64,000 nucleotides of DNA from Cytophagaceae bacterium. Lineage in GTDB: Bacteria; Bacteroidota; Bacteroidia; Cytophagales; JAIYAX01. The notes under the pieces were generated by a model. That model had not been told where the DNA came from. It did not search any database and saw only the letters and a list, made by a program, of their open reading frames with translations. The stretch spans positions 1 through 64,000 of the forward strand of contig JAIYAX010000011.1 in assembly GCA_027488815.1 (NCBI GenBank), in the 5' to 3' direction. Both the position numbers and the translations under genes were made by a program. Shown here piece after piece: positions 15,448-22,714 of the stretch (within the stretch, counting starts at the first letter, position 1; the number at the start of each line of letters is the position of its first letter).

Positions 15448-15769
15448 AACCTTGTTGATTGATATTCTTCAGAGCATTGAAGAAATAAATCTATTCACCA
15501 GTGATATACGTGATTTCAAAGATTACAAGAATGAGTTAAAAACAAAAAAGGCAGTTGAGCGAAATTTAGAAATAGTGGGGGAAGCAGTATCTCGAATATT
15601 AAAAATAGACCCCCAGTTTAAACTTGACAATGCTAAGAAAATAATTGGGACAAGAAATAGAATTATACATAGCTATGATAACATTTCTGACGAAGTAATT
15701 TGGACTATCATAAGACGAGAATTACCTGGTTTCAAGGTTTATATACAGAATATTTTAAAAGACAATTAG
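15431..15769 (+). CDS. hepT: HEPN-domain toxin (HepT, DUF86 type)
   Basis: 112 residues, all helical. The catalytic R-X4-H-X-Y motif of HEPN ribonucleases is intact (R75, H80, Y82 in TRNRIIHSYD), and the upstream helix AVERNLEIVGEAVSRIL is typical of DUF86/HepT. It is expected to be a tRNA- or mRNA-targeting RNase silenced by AMP transfer onto Tyr82 by the overlapping MNT partner. Such pairs can act as plasmid- or island-stabilising modules and in phage defence. The stop is 60 bp from the end of the convergent DUF4340 gene. Confidence 0.92.
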   Translation: MDTRIKTLLIDILQSIEEINLFTSDIRDFKDYKNELKTKKAVERNLEIVGEAVSRILKIDPQFKLDNAKKIIGTRNRIIHSYDNISDEVIWTIIRRELPGFKVYIQNILKDN

Positions 15770-15792
15770 ATAAAATTATTTTAAAGTCCCTC

Positions 15793-15812
15793 TCTGATGC
15801 GAGCTTGTACAT
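15793..15812 (+). repeat. REP-like palindrome B at native right border
   Basis: CTGATGCGAGCTTGTACATC keeps the palindrome B core (TGATGCGAGCTTG, as at 14741). It lies eight bases outside repeat R in the native DUF4340 copy, matching its position beside copy 2. Confidence 0.5.
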
Positions 15813-15820
15813 CCTACACC

Positions 15821-15941
15821 CATCCTCCCTCAACTCCCTTGAGCTACAAAATACCCCTTCCCCTTAAACTTGTTTTCCCAATCATTTTGTAGGTTCAGTT
15901 TAAACAGGTTATCCGGGTTGCGGCTGCTTTCCAGCAGGTAT
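15821..15941 (-). repeat. Direct repeat R, native copy (DUF4340 gene 3' end)
   Basis: The 3' end of the intact DUF4340 gene and 9 bp beyond its stop; source or homologue of the fragments at 10347-10424 and 14928-15038. It forms the right border of the island. Confidence 0.88.
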
Positions 15942-16795
15942 TTGGCACCGTTGGCAGCGATATATAAGGTCAGGGTATGGGTCACAATGCCTCCTTCCCG
16001 TATCAATAGCTTGCCGACCTCCGGCCCTAGGTTGGAGCGTTCGCCGAAGCTGTTCAGGCTATAGCTGCTGAGCCCTTGCAGGTAGCCCTGCACCTTAGTG
16101 CTGTCACAAAGGGCGGTCCCAATCATCCAGTTTCCATTCTTCTTTTCCAAGAGAAAGCTGCTGTCTCCGGCATAGCTAAAGCTGATCTGATCGACATTCT
16201 GGGGGTTTACTTTGGCCACAGTGGGGTCTAAAAATGAACTTGCTTCCCGGTTAAAGCTAAAGGCAGCAAAGCCCGGAGTGGCATACACTTCCGGCCTGTC
16301 CTCAAAACGGATATAAGTGCTTCCGCTCACATTGCCCTGCCCGCCCATGCCAGGCGTCTGCTTGAAGTTGATCTTACCCAAACGAAAAATCAGGCTTTGG
16401 TCGGCACCGGTAACCTTCACGAAAGTAGCCAGGCTGTCGGTAATCTCATACTTCGCCCAGCTATCGGCCTTCTTAGCCACCAATTGGTCGGCTTTGATCT
16501 CCTGAATTGCCACCAGAAGTTGCTGCACGGCTTCATGAAAGGCTTTTTTGCTCCATTTGCTATCGCTCACGGTCCATGCCTGATCGCTCCCTTTGGTTAA
16601 AATGGTTCTACCCAATCCGGCATTCGCAGGCCTTAAAATCTCAATGCCTTGAATGCCGGCCGTATCGGGCAGGCTGAGCTCTTGCTTAAAATTGCTGTCG
16701 GCGTTCACCCATTGGTACACCTTGCTCAGCGCAAACAGTCCTGCCAGTGAGAGTACTATAATCAGCAGGTATTTATTGGAATATGTTCTTGCCAT
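15830..16795 (-). CDS. DUF4340-domain protein, partner of GldFG-type transporter
   Basis: 321 residues. One N-terminal membrane segment (about 9-25, LLIIVLSLAGLFALSKVYQW) anchors a periplasmic domain made of two similar halves (IQGIEILRP..., later VDQISFSYAGDSSFLLEKKNGNWMIG), the pattern of DUF4340. Genes of this family regularly follow gldG-like ABC transporter auxiliary genes; here only 12 bp separates it from gldG, so it is the last gene of the operon. It probably works with GldG outside the inner membrane. Its 3' end marks the right border of the cassette island and is present in two further partial copies. Confidence 0.9.
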   Translation of the reverse strand: MARTYSNKYLLIIVLSLAGLFALSKVYQWVNADSNFKQELSLPDTAGIQGIEILRPANAGLGRTILTKGSDQAWTVSDSKWSKKAFHEAVQQLLVAIQEIKADQLVAKKADSWAKYEITDSLATFVKVTGADQSLIFRLGKINFKQTPGMGGQGNVSGSTYIRFEDRPEVYATPGFAAFSFNREASSFLDPTVAKVNPQNVDQISFSYAGDSSFLLEKKNGNWMIGTALCDSTKVQGYLQGLSSYSLNSFGERSNLGPEVGKLLIREGGIVTHTLTLYIAANGAKYLLESSRNPDNLFKLNLQNDWENKFKGKGYFVAQGS

Positions 16796-16807
16796 TGTCG
16801 TAGAGAA

Positions 16808-18319
16808 TTACCAGTTTTCTAGCATTCGGTCAATGCGCTGCTTGCGTCGGTATTGGGAGCGTGCCAGCCCGTATACGATCACCAGCAACACAGGAGACAG
16901 GAAATTCAGGTATTTGAGCAGCGTTTTGGTGCCATCCTCCAAAGTGTCCAAGGGGCGGGAAGTAACTCCTTTGGTTCTGAGGTCTATCAGCCCGGTATCA
17001 TCGGCCAGCCAGTCGATCGAGTTCACCAGTAGGCTCACATTGTCCGGATTAAGTTGCTGCGAGCGACCACGTTCACCGTTCACGGCAAAATCGCCATCGC
17101 TGATGAGCACCAGTCTACTGTTCAAATTGTCCCCAAAGTTTCCTTCCAATACTCCGCCGATCGTTAGTCTTGAGCTTGTAAAATCCTGGTTTGACCATTG
17201 TTTATTGATGTCAAAGTACAAAGGAGCTGATTGAGCTCCGCTTTTGTCACTGGTAAAAAGCAGGGGGCTAAACTTCTTGGAACTGTCACCGACGTAGTTT
17301 ACCGTACTGGCAAATTGAAGAATGACCTGCTCGAGCCCTTTCGTCACCGGATGCTCCGCAAACTGATTGATGATGGGCAAGTAGGGGAACTGCACCTGGT
17401 TGGCAAAAGTGTACCCACCTTGCTGTTGTTGCACAGTGACTGCTCCACAGTTCACGTCGATCACAAAGTTAGGTTGTACCAAAAGGCCCAGGCTCTCCAG
17501 CCAACGCTCAAGATCAATGCTTTGCACAGTGCCTGTTGCATTGGTAAAATCTCCTGTGACCCTATTTAAGCCAATGAAAAGCTTTCCGCCTGAGCGCACA
17601 AATTGATCAATGATCCCAATCTCCATAGGACTGAATGAGTCGGTTGGTGCCAAAATAGCCAGGGCTTTAAGGTTTTGAGGAATCGCCGTGCTGTCATCGA
17701 TGTTGACCTCCTCAATCTGGTACAATACGGATAAGGCAGTGTAAGCTTGTGTAAGTGAGCTTAAGGATGGCTCTCCATGCCCCTGACTAAAGGCAATGGT
17801 GGGCTTATCAATGACGGCTATCTTTTTGATGGCGGTGGTAAGGGCGTACTCCATAGCGCCACCCGGCTGCACAAAGGCAATCACTTCTTTCTGGTCACCT
17901 TTTTGGAGTAAGGCACCCATGTAGGCCTTCTGCTGCTTGATCTGATCCTTCTCTCGCACATCGATCAAAACAGGCTGAATACCACTTTGAAGGGCTTCCT
18001 GCTCTTTTTTCTCATCGGTATTGGGATCGATGAATTCATATACAACATTTCCACCAGATCGGCTGGAGTACTCGATCAGCAGGTCTTTGAAGTCCTTTCG
18101 GGTGCCGCTGAAATTAGGAGGAAGGTTTTCGGAAAAATAGGCCTTCACCGTGACCGGTTCGTCCAGTCCTTTGAGAATGTCGGTTGTGGCATTGCTCAGG
18201 GTGTATTGCTTGTCCTGCGTAAAATCCAGTCGGAAGAAAAACTCCCCGGCCAGTAAGTTGAGGATGATGACCAGAGCGATGACCAGGAAGATGGTAATGG
18301 AAATTCGTTGTGTCTTCAT
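16808..18319 (-). CDS. gldG: GldG, gliding-associated ABC transporter auxiliary protein
   Basis: 503 residues. An N-terminal membrane helix (ISITIFLVIALVIILNLLAGEFF) is followed by a large periplasmic domain beginning RLDFTQDKQYTLSNATTDILKGLDEPVTVKAYFS, characteristic of GldG/ABC_transp_aux, and a second helix near the C-terminus (FLSPVLLVIVYGLA) with a basic tail. GldG works with the GldF permease and GldA ATPase; the complex is needed for gliding in some Flavobacteria. The gap to gldF is 4 bp. It contains typical substrate-binding-like repeats (IAVIDKPTIAFSQGHGEPSL). The transported substrate is unknown. Confidence 0.93.
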   Translation of the reverse strand: MKTQRISITIFLVIALVIILNLLAGEFFFRLDFTQDKQYTLSNATTDILKGLDEPVTVKAYFSENLPPNFSGTRKDFKDLLIEYSSRSGGNVVYEFIDPNTDEKKEQEALQSGIQPVLIDVREKDQIKQQKAYMGALLQKGDQKEVIAFVQPGGAMEYALTTAIKKIAVIDKPTIAFSQGHGEPSLSSLTQAYTALSVLYQIEEVNIDDSTAIPQNLKALAILAPTDSFSPMEIGIIDQFVRSGGKLFIGLNRVTGDFTNATGTVQSIDLERWLESLGLLVQPNFVIDVNCGAVTVQQQQGGYTFANQVQFPYLPIINQFAEHPVTKGLEQVILQFASTVNYVGDSSKKFSPLLFTSDKSGAQSAPLYFDINKQWSNQDFTSSRLTIGGVLEGNFGDNLNSRLVLISDGDFAVNGERGRSQQLNPDNVSLLVNSIDWLADDTGLIDLRTKGVTSRPLDTLEDGTKTLLKYLNFLSPVLLVIVYGLARSQYRRKQRIDRMLENW

Positions 18320-18323
18320 GTGT

Positions 18324-19049
18324 TTACTTGATCACATTTCGTTTAGCCAAAGAAATCTCTGCCAGAAAGAGGCAGAGGGTAATAAATGAGATAAAATACA
18401 CCAGGTCTTTGCTGTCCATTACCCCTCTGGAAATGCTCTCAAAATGGGTGGATAAGCTCAGCGTGGCCAGCAGCTCGCCCACAATACCGGTGAAATTGGC
18501 CGCAAGCACATCAAACACGAGGTGGAAGAGCAGCCCGATGAAAATGGAAAGCAAAAATGCGACGATCTGGTTGTTCGTCAGGCTGCTGGTGTAAATGCCA
18601 AGGCTGATATATGTGGCACTCATCAGCAAAAGGCCCACATAACCCAGGAGCGTAGCCCCATGATCGATCGGCCCGATGGAGGCCACAGTCAGGTAGTAGG
18701 GGAGGGTAAAGACCAGTGCAATGGCGATCAGCATCACAATGGACAGAAACTTACCCAATATCACCTGCCTGTCGGTCACCGCTTTGGTCAACAGCAACTC
18801 GATGGTTCCCGTTTTGCGCTCTTCCGCCAATGACTTCATGGTGAGGGCCGGAATGAAGAAAAACAAGGTCCAGTAAGCGATGCTGAAAAAAGACCTCAGG
18901 CTGGTTTGTCTGGAGATAAAAACATCTGCTCCGTACAGCCAGGTGAACAGACCGCTGAAGCCGAGGAATAGTACCAGAAGAATGTAGGCCATAAGGGAGT
19001 CGAAAAAGGACTGCAGCTCCCGCTGGGCGATAATCCATATTTTGAACAT
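18324..19049 (-). CDS. gldF: GldF, ABC-2 type permease
   Basis: 241 residues, six predicted membrane segments, beginning FKIWIIAQRELQSFFDSLMAYILLVLFLGFSGLFTWLYG, the ABC-2 permease opening, and with the intracellular ALTMKSLAEERKTGTIELLLTKAVTDRQVILGKF segment typical of GldF-type exporters. It sits 19 bp after gldA and 4 bp before gldG. It forms the membrane channel of the GldAFG transporter; function in gliding or in export of an unknown molecule. Confidence 0.93.
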   Translation of the reverse strand: MFKIWIIAQRELQSFFDSLMAYILLVLFLGFSGLFTWLYGADVFISRQTSLRSFFSIAYWTLFFFIPALTMKSLAEERKTGTIELLLTKAVTDRQVILGKFLSIVMLIAIALVFTLPYYLTVASIGPIDHGATLLGYVGLLLMSATYISLGIYTSSLTNNQIVAFLLSIFIGLLFHLVFDVLAANFTGIVGELLATLSLSTHFESISRGVMDSKDLVYFISFITLCLFLAEISLAKRNVIK

Positions 19050-19068
19050 GTTAGTACAGTTTTGTTGA

Positions 19069-19998
19069 TTAATTCATCGTTAATGACCGGAAGACATCTT
19101 CCAGTTTTGTTTCGACCGGGATCACTTCGGTCAAAATCCAGCCTTTGGAGGCACAAAGTGAGAACAAAGCCCTGCGGCTGGATTTCCCCTTTCTGCTGAT
19201 CACCTCCAGTCTCAGGTCATCACCCTGTAAAGGCAATACCTGATCGACGGTGTCCAAAGCAGTCAGGGCATCGATCGCCTGCTGTCGGTCGGCATCTTCG
19301 ATTTTGATCTTGGTGATTTCCTGTCCTGAGGCCTGGCTACGCAGGTCTTCCGCTGTGCCGTTAGCGACAATTTTTCCTTTGTTGATGATCAGAATTCGGT
19401 CGCAGGTAGCCTCCACTTCCGGCAGAATATGGGTACTGAGGATGACCGTCTTTTCCTTGCCCAACTCACGGATCAGTTTCCTGATCTCCACAATCTGGTT
19501 GGGGTCAAGGCCTGTGGTCGGTTCGTCCAAAATCAGAATGGCCGGATCATGGATCATGGCCTGCGCCAGACCCACTCGTTGCCGGTATCCTTTCGACAGC
19601 TCGCCGATGGTTTTATGTTTTTCAGCATTCAGGCCGCAGTCCTGCACCATCTTTTTCACCCGCTCGGTGATCTTGTTGTTGGGCACTCCTTGCAGGGCAG
19701 CACAAAACTCCAGGTAATCAATCACCTGCATGTCATGGTACAGCGGATTGTTTTCCGGCAGGTAGCCAATTGATTTCTTCAAATCCTCCGCATGTTCGCT
19801 GATCGGTTTGTTGTCAATGAAAATGGAGCCTTCTCCAATGGAGATGTAGCTGGTGATCATTTTCATGGTGGTGGTTTTGCCGGCACCGTTGGGACCGAGG
19901 AAACCCAGAATCTCACCTTTTTTGACTTCAAACGATATTCCATCTACAGCCACCTGCCGGTCATAGCGACGGCTTAGATTCTCAATTCGTATATCCAT
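19069..19998 (-). CDS. gldA: GldA, ABC transporter ATPase
   Basis: 309 residues. Walker A GPNGAGKTT (about 37-45), a Q-loop region GYLPENNPLYHDM, the signature LSKGYRQRVGLAQAM, Walker B ILILDEPTTGLDP and the H-loop STHILPEVEATCDRI are all present, followed by a C-terminal regulatory extension ending EDVFRSLTMN. As in Cytophaga-like bacteria it heads a gldA-gldF-gldG-DUF4340 operon. It should hydrolyse ATP on the inner face of the membrane for the GldF permease. Confidence 0.94.
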   Translation of the reverse strand: MDIRIENLSRRYDRQVAVDGISFEVKKGEILGFLGPNGAGKTTTMKMITSYISIGEGSIFIDNKPISEHAEDLKKSIGYLPENNPLYHDMQVIDYLEFCAALQGVPNNKITERVKKMVQDCGLNAEKHKTIGELSKGYRQRVGLAQAMIHDPAILILDEPTTGLDPNQIVEIRKLIRELGKEKTVILSTHILPEVEATCDRILIINKGKIVANGTAEDLRSQASGQEITKIKIEDADRQQAIDALTALDTVDQVLPLQGDDLRLEVISRKGKSSRRALFSLCASKGWILTEVIPVETKLEDVFRSLTMN

Positions 19999-20038
19999 AA
20001 GCTGATAAAAGTATCGATTTTAAGACCTTTTGAAGCGG

Positions 20039-20046
20039 CAAATTTA
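20039..20046 (-). promoter_or_regulatory. -7 promoter element of the gldAFG operon
   Basis: On the minus strand TAAATTTG fits TAnnTTTG and lies about 40 bp before the gldA start codon at 19998. A TTTG occurs further upstream but not at the expected 20-base spacing. Confidence 0.4.
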
Positions 20047-20130
20047 TACGTCAGACAAAAATCTGTAAAGTCTTACGTGCAAGAATTTATTAGAGCTTGA
20101 CTGTCAGGTAAATAGTTGTAGGAATAATGT

Positions 20131-20138
20131 TAATTTTG
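20131..20138 (+). promoter_or_regulatory. -7 promoter element of the redoxin-like gene
   Basis: TAATTTTG (TAnnTTTG consensus) ends 5 bp before ATG 20144, so the message would have essentially no leader. No -33 element at normal spacing. Confidence 0.4.
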
Positions 20139-20143
20139 CGTAC

Positions 20144-20773
20144 ATGGACAAAGGAGCCATTTTTTTATTTTGGCTGAGTTTGTTTTTGAACAGTTCAACC
20201 GCAGCAGCGCAGGTTGAAAAAACAAGCCCACTCGTCGACCCCAAAACCCGGCCGATGGGGGTGAACCTCTTCCATTCGGAAGAAATCCGTAAAAAAAGCC
20301 TGAACGTGCTGATCTTCATTTCACCCGATTGCCCTCAGGTGGAGCGCTATGCGGAGACCATGCGCAGGCTTCAGGTGGAGTTTGGCTCCAGATCCTTTGC
20401 CTGGTTTTTGGTTTTACCTGACCGCAAGCACAAGCGCAAGGACATCGTTCGCTACCTCAACCGGTTCAGGCTGGAGCGTTTTACCATCATTCAGGATCCT
20501 GATTTTTTACTTACCCGTCAGTTTGCTGTTTTAAGGTACCCCGAATGTGTGTTGATCAGCCAGAAAGGGGAGCTGTTGTACCAGGGCTCGATCGATGACC
20601 GCTTGCAGTTTTCAGGCAAATGGAACCGCACCGCTCAGCGGGAATACCTTAAGGAAGCCATGCTGGCGGTCTTGTTTCAAAAAATGGAATACGACAAAAA
20701 AACAGATGCGCAAGGTTGCCTGATCCCGGTATCGGATCAAAGCGTAGAAAGCAAGCCTGACCCAAATGAGTAA
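20144..20773 (+). CDS. Secreted thioredoxin-fold (redoxin-like) protein
   Basis: 209 residues with a signal peptide (1-22, ending TAAAQ). The body looks like a redoxin/thioredoxin fold: a strand NVLIFISPDCPQVERYAETMRRLQ (the DCP-----Y motif seen in CP-I-RY type redoxins), then FAWFLVLPDRK, TIIQDPDFLLTRQFAVLRYPECVLISQKGELLYQGSIDD and the C-terminal AQGCLIP block. A CXXC pair is absent: the N-terminal motif is Cys-Pro with one Cys, so a thiol reductase of the classical type is not expected. Likely periplasmic. It overlaps the next gene by 8 bp. Confidence 0.75.
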   Translation: MDKGAIFLFWLSLFLNSSTAAAQVEKTSPLVDPKTRPMGVNLFHSEEIRKKSLNVLIFISPDCPQVERYAETMRRLQVEFGSRSFAWFLVLPDRKHKRKDIVRYLNRFRLERFTIIQDPDFLLTRQFAVLRYPECVLISQKGELLYQGSIDDRLQFSGKWNRTAQREYLKEAMLAVLFQKMEYDKKTDAQGCLIPVSDQSVESKPDPNE

Positions 20774-21521
20774 AAGGCTGGCGACAATTGGCTTGGGCTA
20801 TGTGGCCCTGATGCTGGCACTAGGCTGGTTTTGGTACCGGTACCAATGGCAGGCAGATTTCAATTTCTTTAATGACTCACAGGAATGGGCCTACCTGGAC
20901 AAACTGGGTCACCTGTTCATCACCTATTGGCTCGCAAGCCTGCTGATGAGCAATGAGGCTCAGGATAAAAAATACATCGCTTGCCTTATCGCCTTTCTTA
21001 TGGTCAGCGGCATCGAGTTGGCTGATGGTTTTTCAGTCCGTTATGGCTTCAGCTCTTATGACATGCTGGCCAATGCAACAGGAGCTTTGCTGGCCTGGTT
21101 CTTTCCGGCGGGTAAATCCCTGTCCATTTTTAAATTCTCCTTCTGGCCCACTTCCTGGGCATCTCTTCGCCCGGAGCTACTGGGCCATCATTGGGCTGAG
21201 CAATTGATCAAGGATTATAACGGGCAATCGTATTGGATCTCTTTTCCATTGCCACATTTGCTCTGTCCACGCTTTTTCCCGCCCTGGCTGGGAATTTCAT
21301 GTGGATATGGCGCAGGAGGTATGTTGTATGGACAGCCCGGTCAAAATCCGGCCTTCTTTAGCGAATGGATGATCGCACCTGATCTTTTACTTTCACAATT
21401 GCCGGTTAAAGACCAAAGGATCAGAGGCTTTCTGATTTTTGCAGACCTGGTCAAGCTGCCCTTTTTGCTGATGGTCTGGAGAACTGATCTGGGCTTAAGC
21501 GTTCAACTCTGGCCTGCCTGA
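20766..21521 (+). CDS. DUF2279 (YfiM-like) membrane protein
   Basis: 251 residues. An N-terminal membrane segment is followed by YLDKLGHLFITYWLA, ELADGFSVRYGFSSYDMLANATGALLAW and ELLGHHWAEQLIKDYNGQSYWISF, all features of the DUF2279 family that is common in Bacteroidota; these are the conserved helix with a histidine, an acidic DGF and the C-terminal W/Y-rich loop. The C-terminal part appears globular. Function unknown; overlap with the redoxin-like gene (8 bp) suggests cotranscription. It ends against a convergent membrane-protein gene. Confidence 0.85.
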   Translation: MSKRLATIGLGYVALMLALGWFWYRYQWQADFNFFNDSQEWAYLDKLGHLFITYWLASLLMSNEAQDKKYIACLIAFLMVSGIELADGFSVRYGFSSYDMLANATGALLAWFFPAGKSLSIFKFSFWPTSWASLRPELLGHHWAEQLIKDYNGQSYWISFPLPHLLCPRFFPPWLGISCGYGAGGMLYGQPGQNPAFFSEWMIAPDLLLSQLPVKDQRIRGFLIFADLVKLPFLLMVWRTDLGLSVQLWPA

Positions 21522-21980
21522 AGCAGGAAACAGCCTTCTGAAGCAGACATAAACCAGATGAGCGGTTTGAAGCAAGTGAGGCAGGCTGCGTAATGCCAGA
21601 TCAGAATACACCAATTCTTCAATCAATGCCCAATCCTTTCCATCAGCTCCCAGCTTCCCTTGAATAGGGATTTGCCAGAGGAGGGAAGAACCCCAAAAAA
21701 CCAATTGAAACAACAGTTGTAGCATCATGGCCTTTCGAAGGACTGGGTATTTCCAGTACATCCAAAGGCTAAGCAGCAGCTGAGCCAGTAGAGGAGCTAC
21801 CAGCACAAAACTGATCCTCAAGGCCAGAAAAGCATGGTATTCTCTGAATTCTGAAGGGCCAATCAACCGCCATGAAGGGTAATTGACCAGACTTTCGACC
21901 AGTCCAGCCCCAAGGCCATACATGCTCAGCAGGCAGAGGATAAACAAAGCCTTCAGGTCGGCTTTGGGTTCTGGTTTCAA
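21495..21980 (-). CDS. Hypothetical four-helix membrane protein
   Basis: 161 residues with four hydrophobic segments (LFILCLLSMYGLG; ALRISFVLVAPLLAQLLLSLW; MMLQLLFQLVFWGSSLLW; HLLQTAHLVYVCF). The loop after helix 1 reads ESLVNYPSWRLIGPSEFREYH, a motif I associate with a conserved Bacteroidota hypothetical family of the DUF1772/anthrone-oxygenase-like fold, though this is uncertain. It overlaps the Crp-type regulator gene by 4 bp (ATGA) and the DUF2279 gene at its 3' end (27 bp). It may be regulated by that transcription factor. Confidence 0.75.
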   Translation of the reverse strand: MKPEPKADLKALFILCLLSMYGLGAGLVESLVNYPSWRLIGPSEFREYHAFLALRISFVLVAPLLAQLLLSLWMYWKYPVLRKAMMLQLLFQLVFWGSSLLWQIPIQGKLGADGKDWALIEELVYSDLALRSLPHLLQTAHLVYVCFRRLFPASGRPELNA

Positions 21981-22621
21981 AACAATACTGTGATTTGAGA
22001 CCTTGACAACTTTACCAGGCCTTCCTGCGCCATTCGGCCCAGCAATCGGCTGATCACCTCCCTGCTGGTGGCCAGTTCGTCCGCTATTTGCTGATTGGTG
22101 ATGTGCAACACCGATGTTCCCTTGGCTTCTTTTTGCTTTAAAAGGTATTGTTCCAAACGCTGGTCAAGTTTTCTGAAAGCAATGGCATCTATGGTAGATA
22201 GCATTTCTTCAAAGCGCATGGCAAAAGTACTCATCACAAAGACCCTCCAAACCGGAAAGCGTTGCATCCAGTCTTCCATTGAGTCTATTGGAAGCTGAAG
22301 TATGGTGCTTGGCTCTTCAGTCACAGCTTCAATCCTGCTTTTTTGCATGCCCATGCAACAGATCATACTCATGGCACAACTGTCACCAGGCTCCAGATAA
22401 TACATAAAAAGCATCTGACCATTTTCATCATGGCGCAAAATTTTGACAAGACCGGTCAATACAAATGGAATATTTTTGATCACTTGTCCTTCCTGGAGCA
22501 GGGATTCGCCGGTCTCCAAAGATAAAATTCTGCCTTTCAAACGCATTTCTTCGATCAGCTGCTTGTCGTTGAGTTGAGGGAAAAGCTTGACAATGGTATT
22601 GAGATCTAAATATTCTGTCAT
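21977..22621 (-). CDS. Crp/Fnr-family transcriptional regulator
   Basis: 214 residues from ATG 22621; an in-frame extension to 22696 adds a non-conserved leader and is rejected. An N-terminal cyclic-nucleotide-binding-like beta-barrel (about 15-135; LETGESLLQEGQVIKNIPFVLTGLVKI, then SCAMSMICCMG) leads into a helix-turn-helix (about 165-200; ITNQQIADELATSREVISRLLGRM). The FNR-type Cys set is not complete, but CAMSMICCMG suggests a redox or gas sensor, as in some Bacteroidota members. The following membrane gene overlaps by 4 bp. The gene diverges from the OmpA/propeller gene. Confidence 0.92.
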   Translation of the reverse strand: MTEYLDLNTIVKLFPQLNDKQLIEEMRLKGRILSLETGESLLQEGQVIKNIPFVLTGLVKILRHDENGQMLFMYYLEPGDSCAMSMICCMGMQKSRIEAVTEEPSTILQLPIDSMEDWMQRFPVWRVFVMSTFAMRFEEMLSTIDAIAFRKLDQRLEQYLLKQKEAKGTSVLHITNQQIADELATSREVISRLLGRMAQEGLVKLSRSQITVLF

Positions 22622-22714
22622 TGATAATGATAAATTGTAAGTTTGTTTCTCTTTAGTAGTTCCTAGATTATTGGTGACCGAGGATAAACGCATCAAAATA
22701 AAGACATTTCAATC

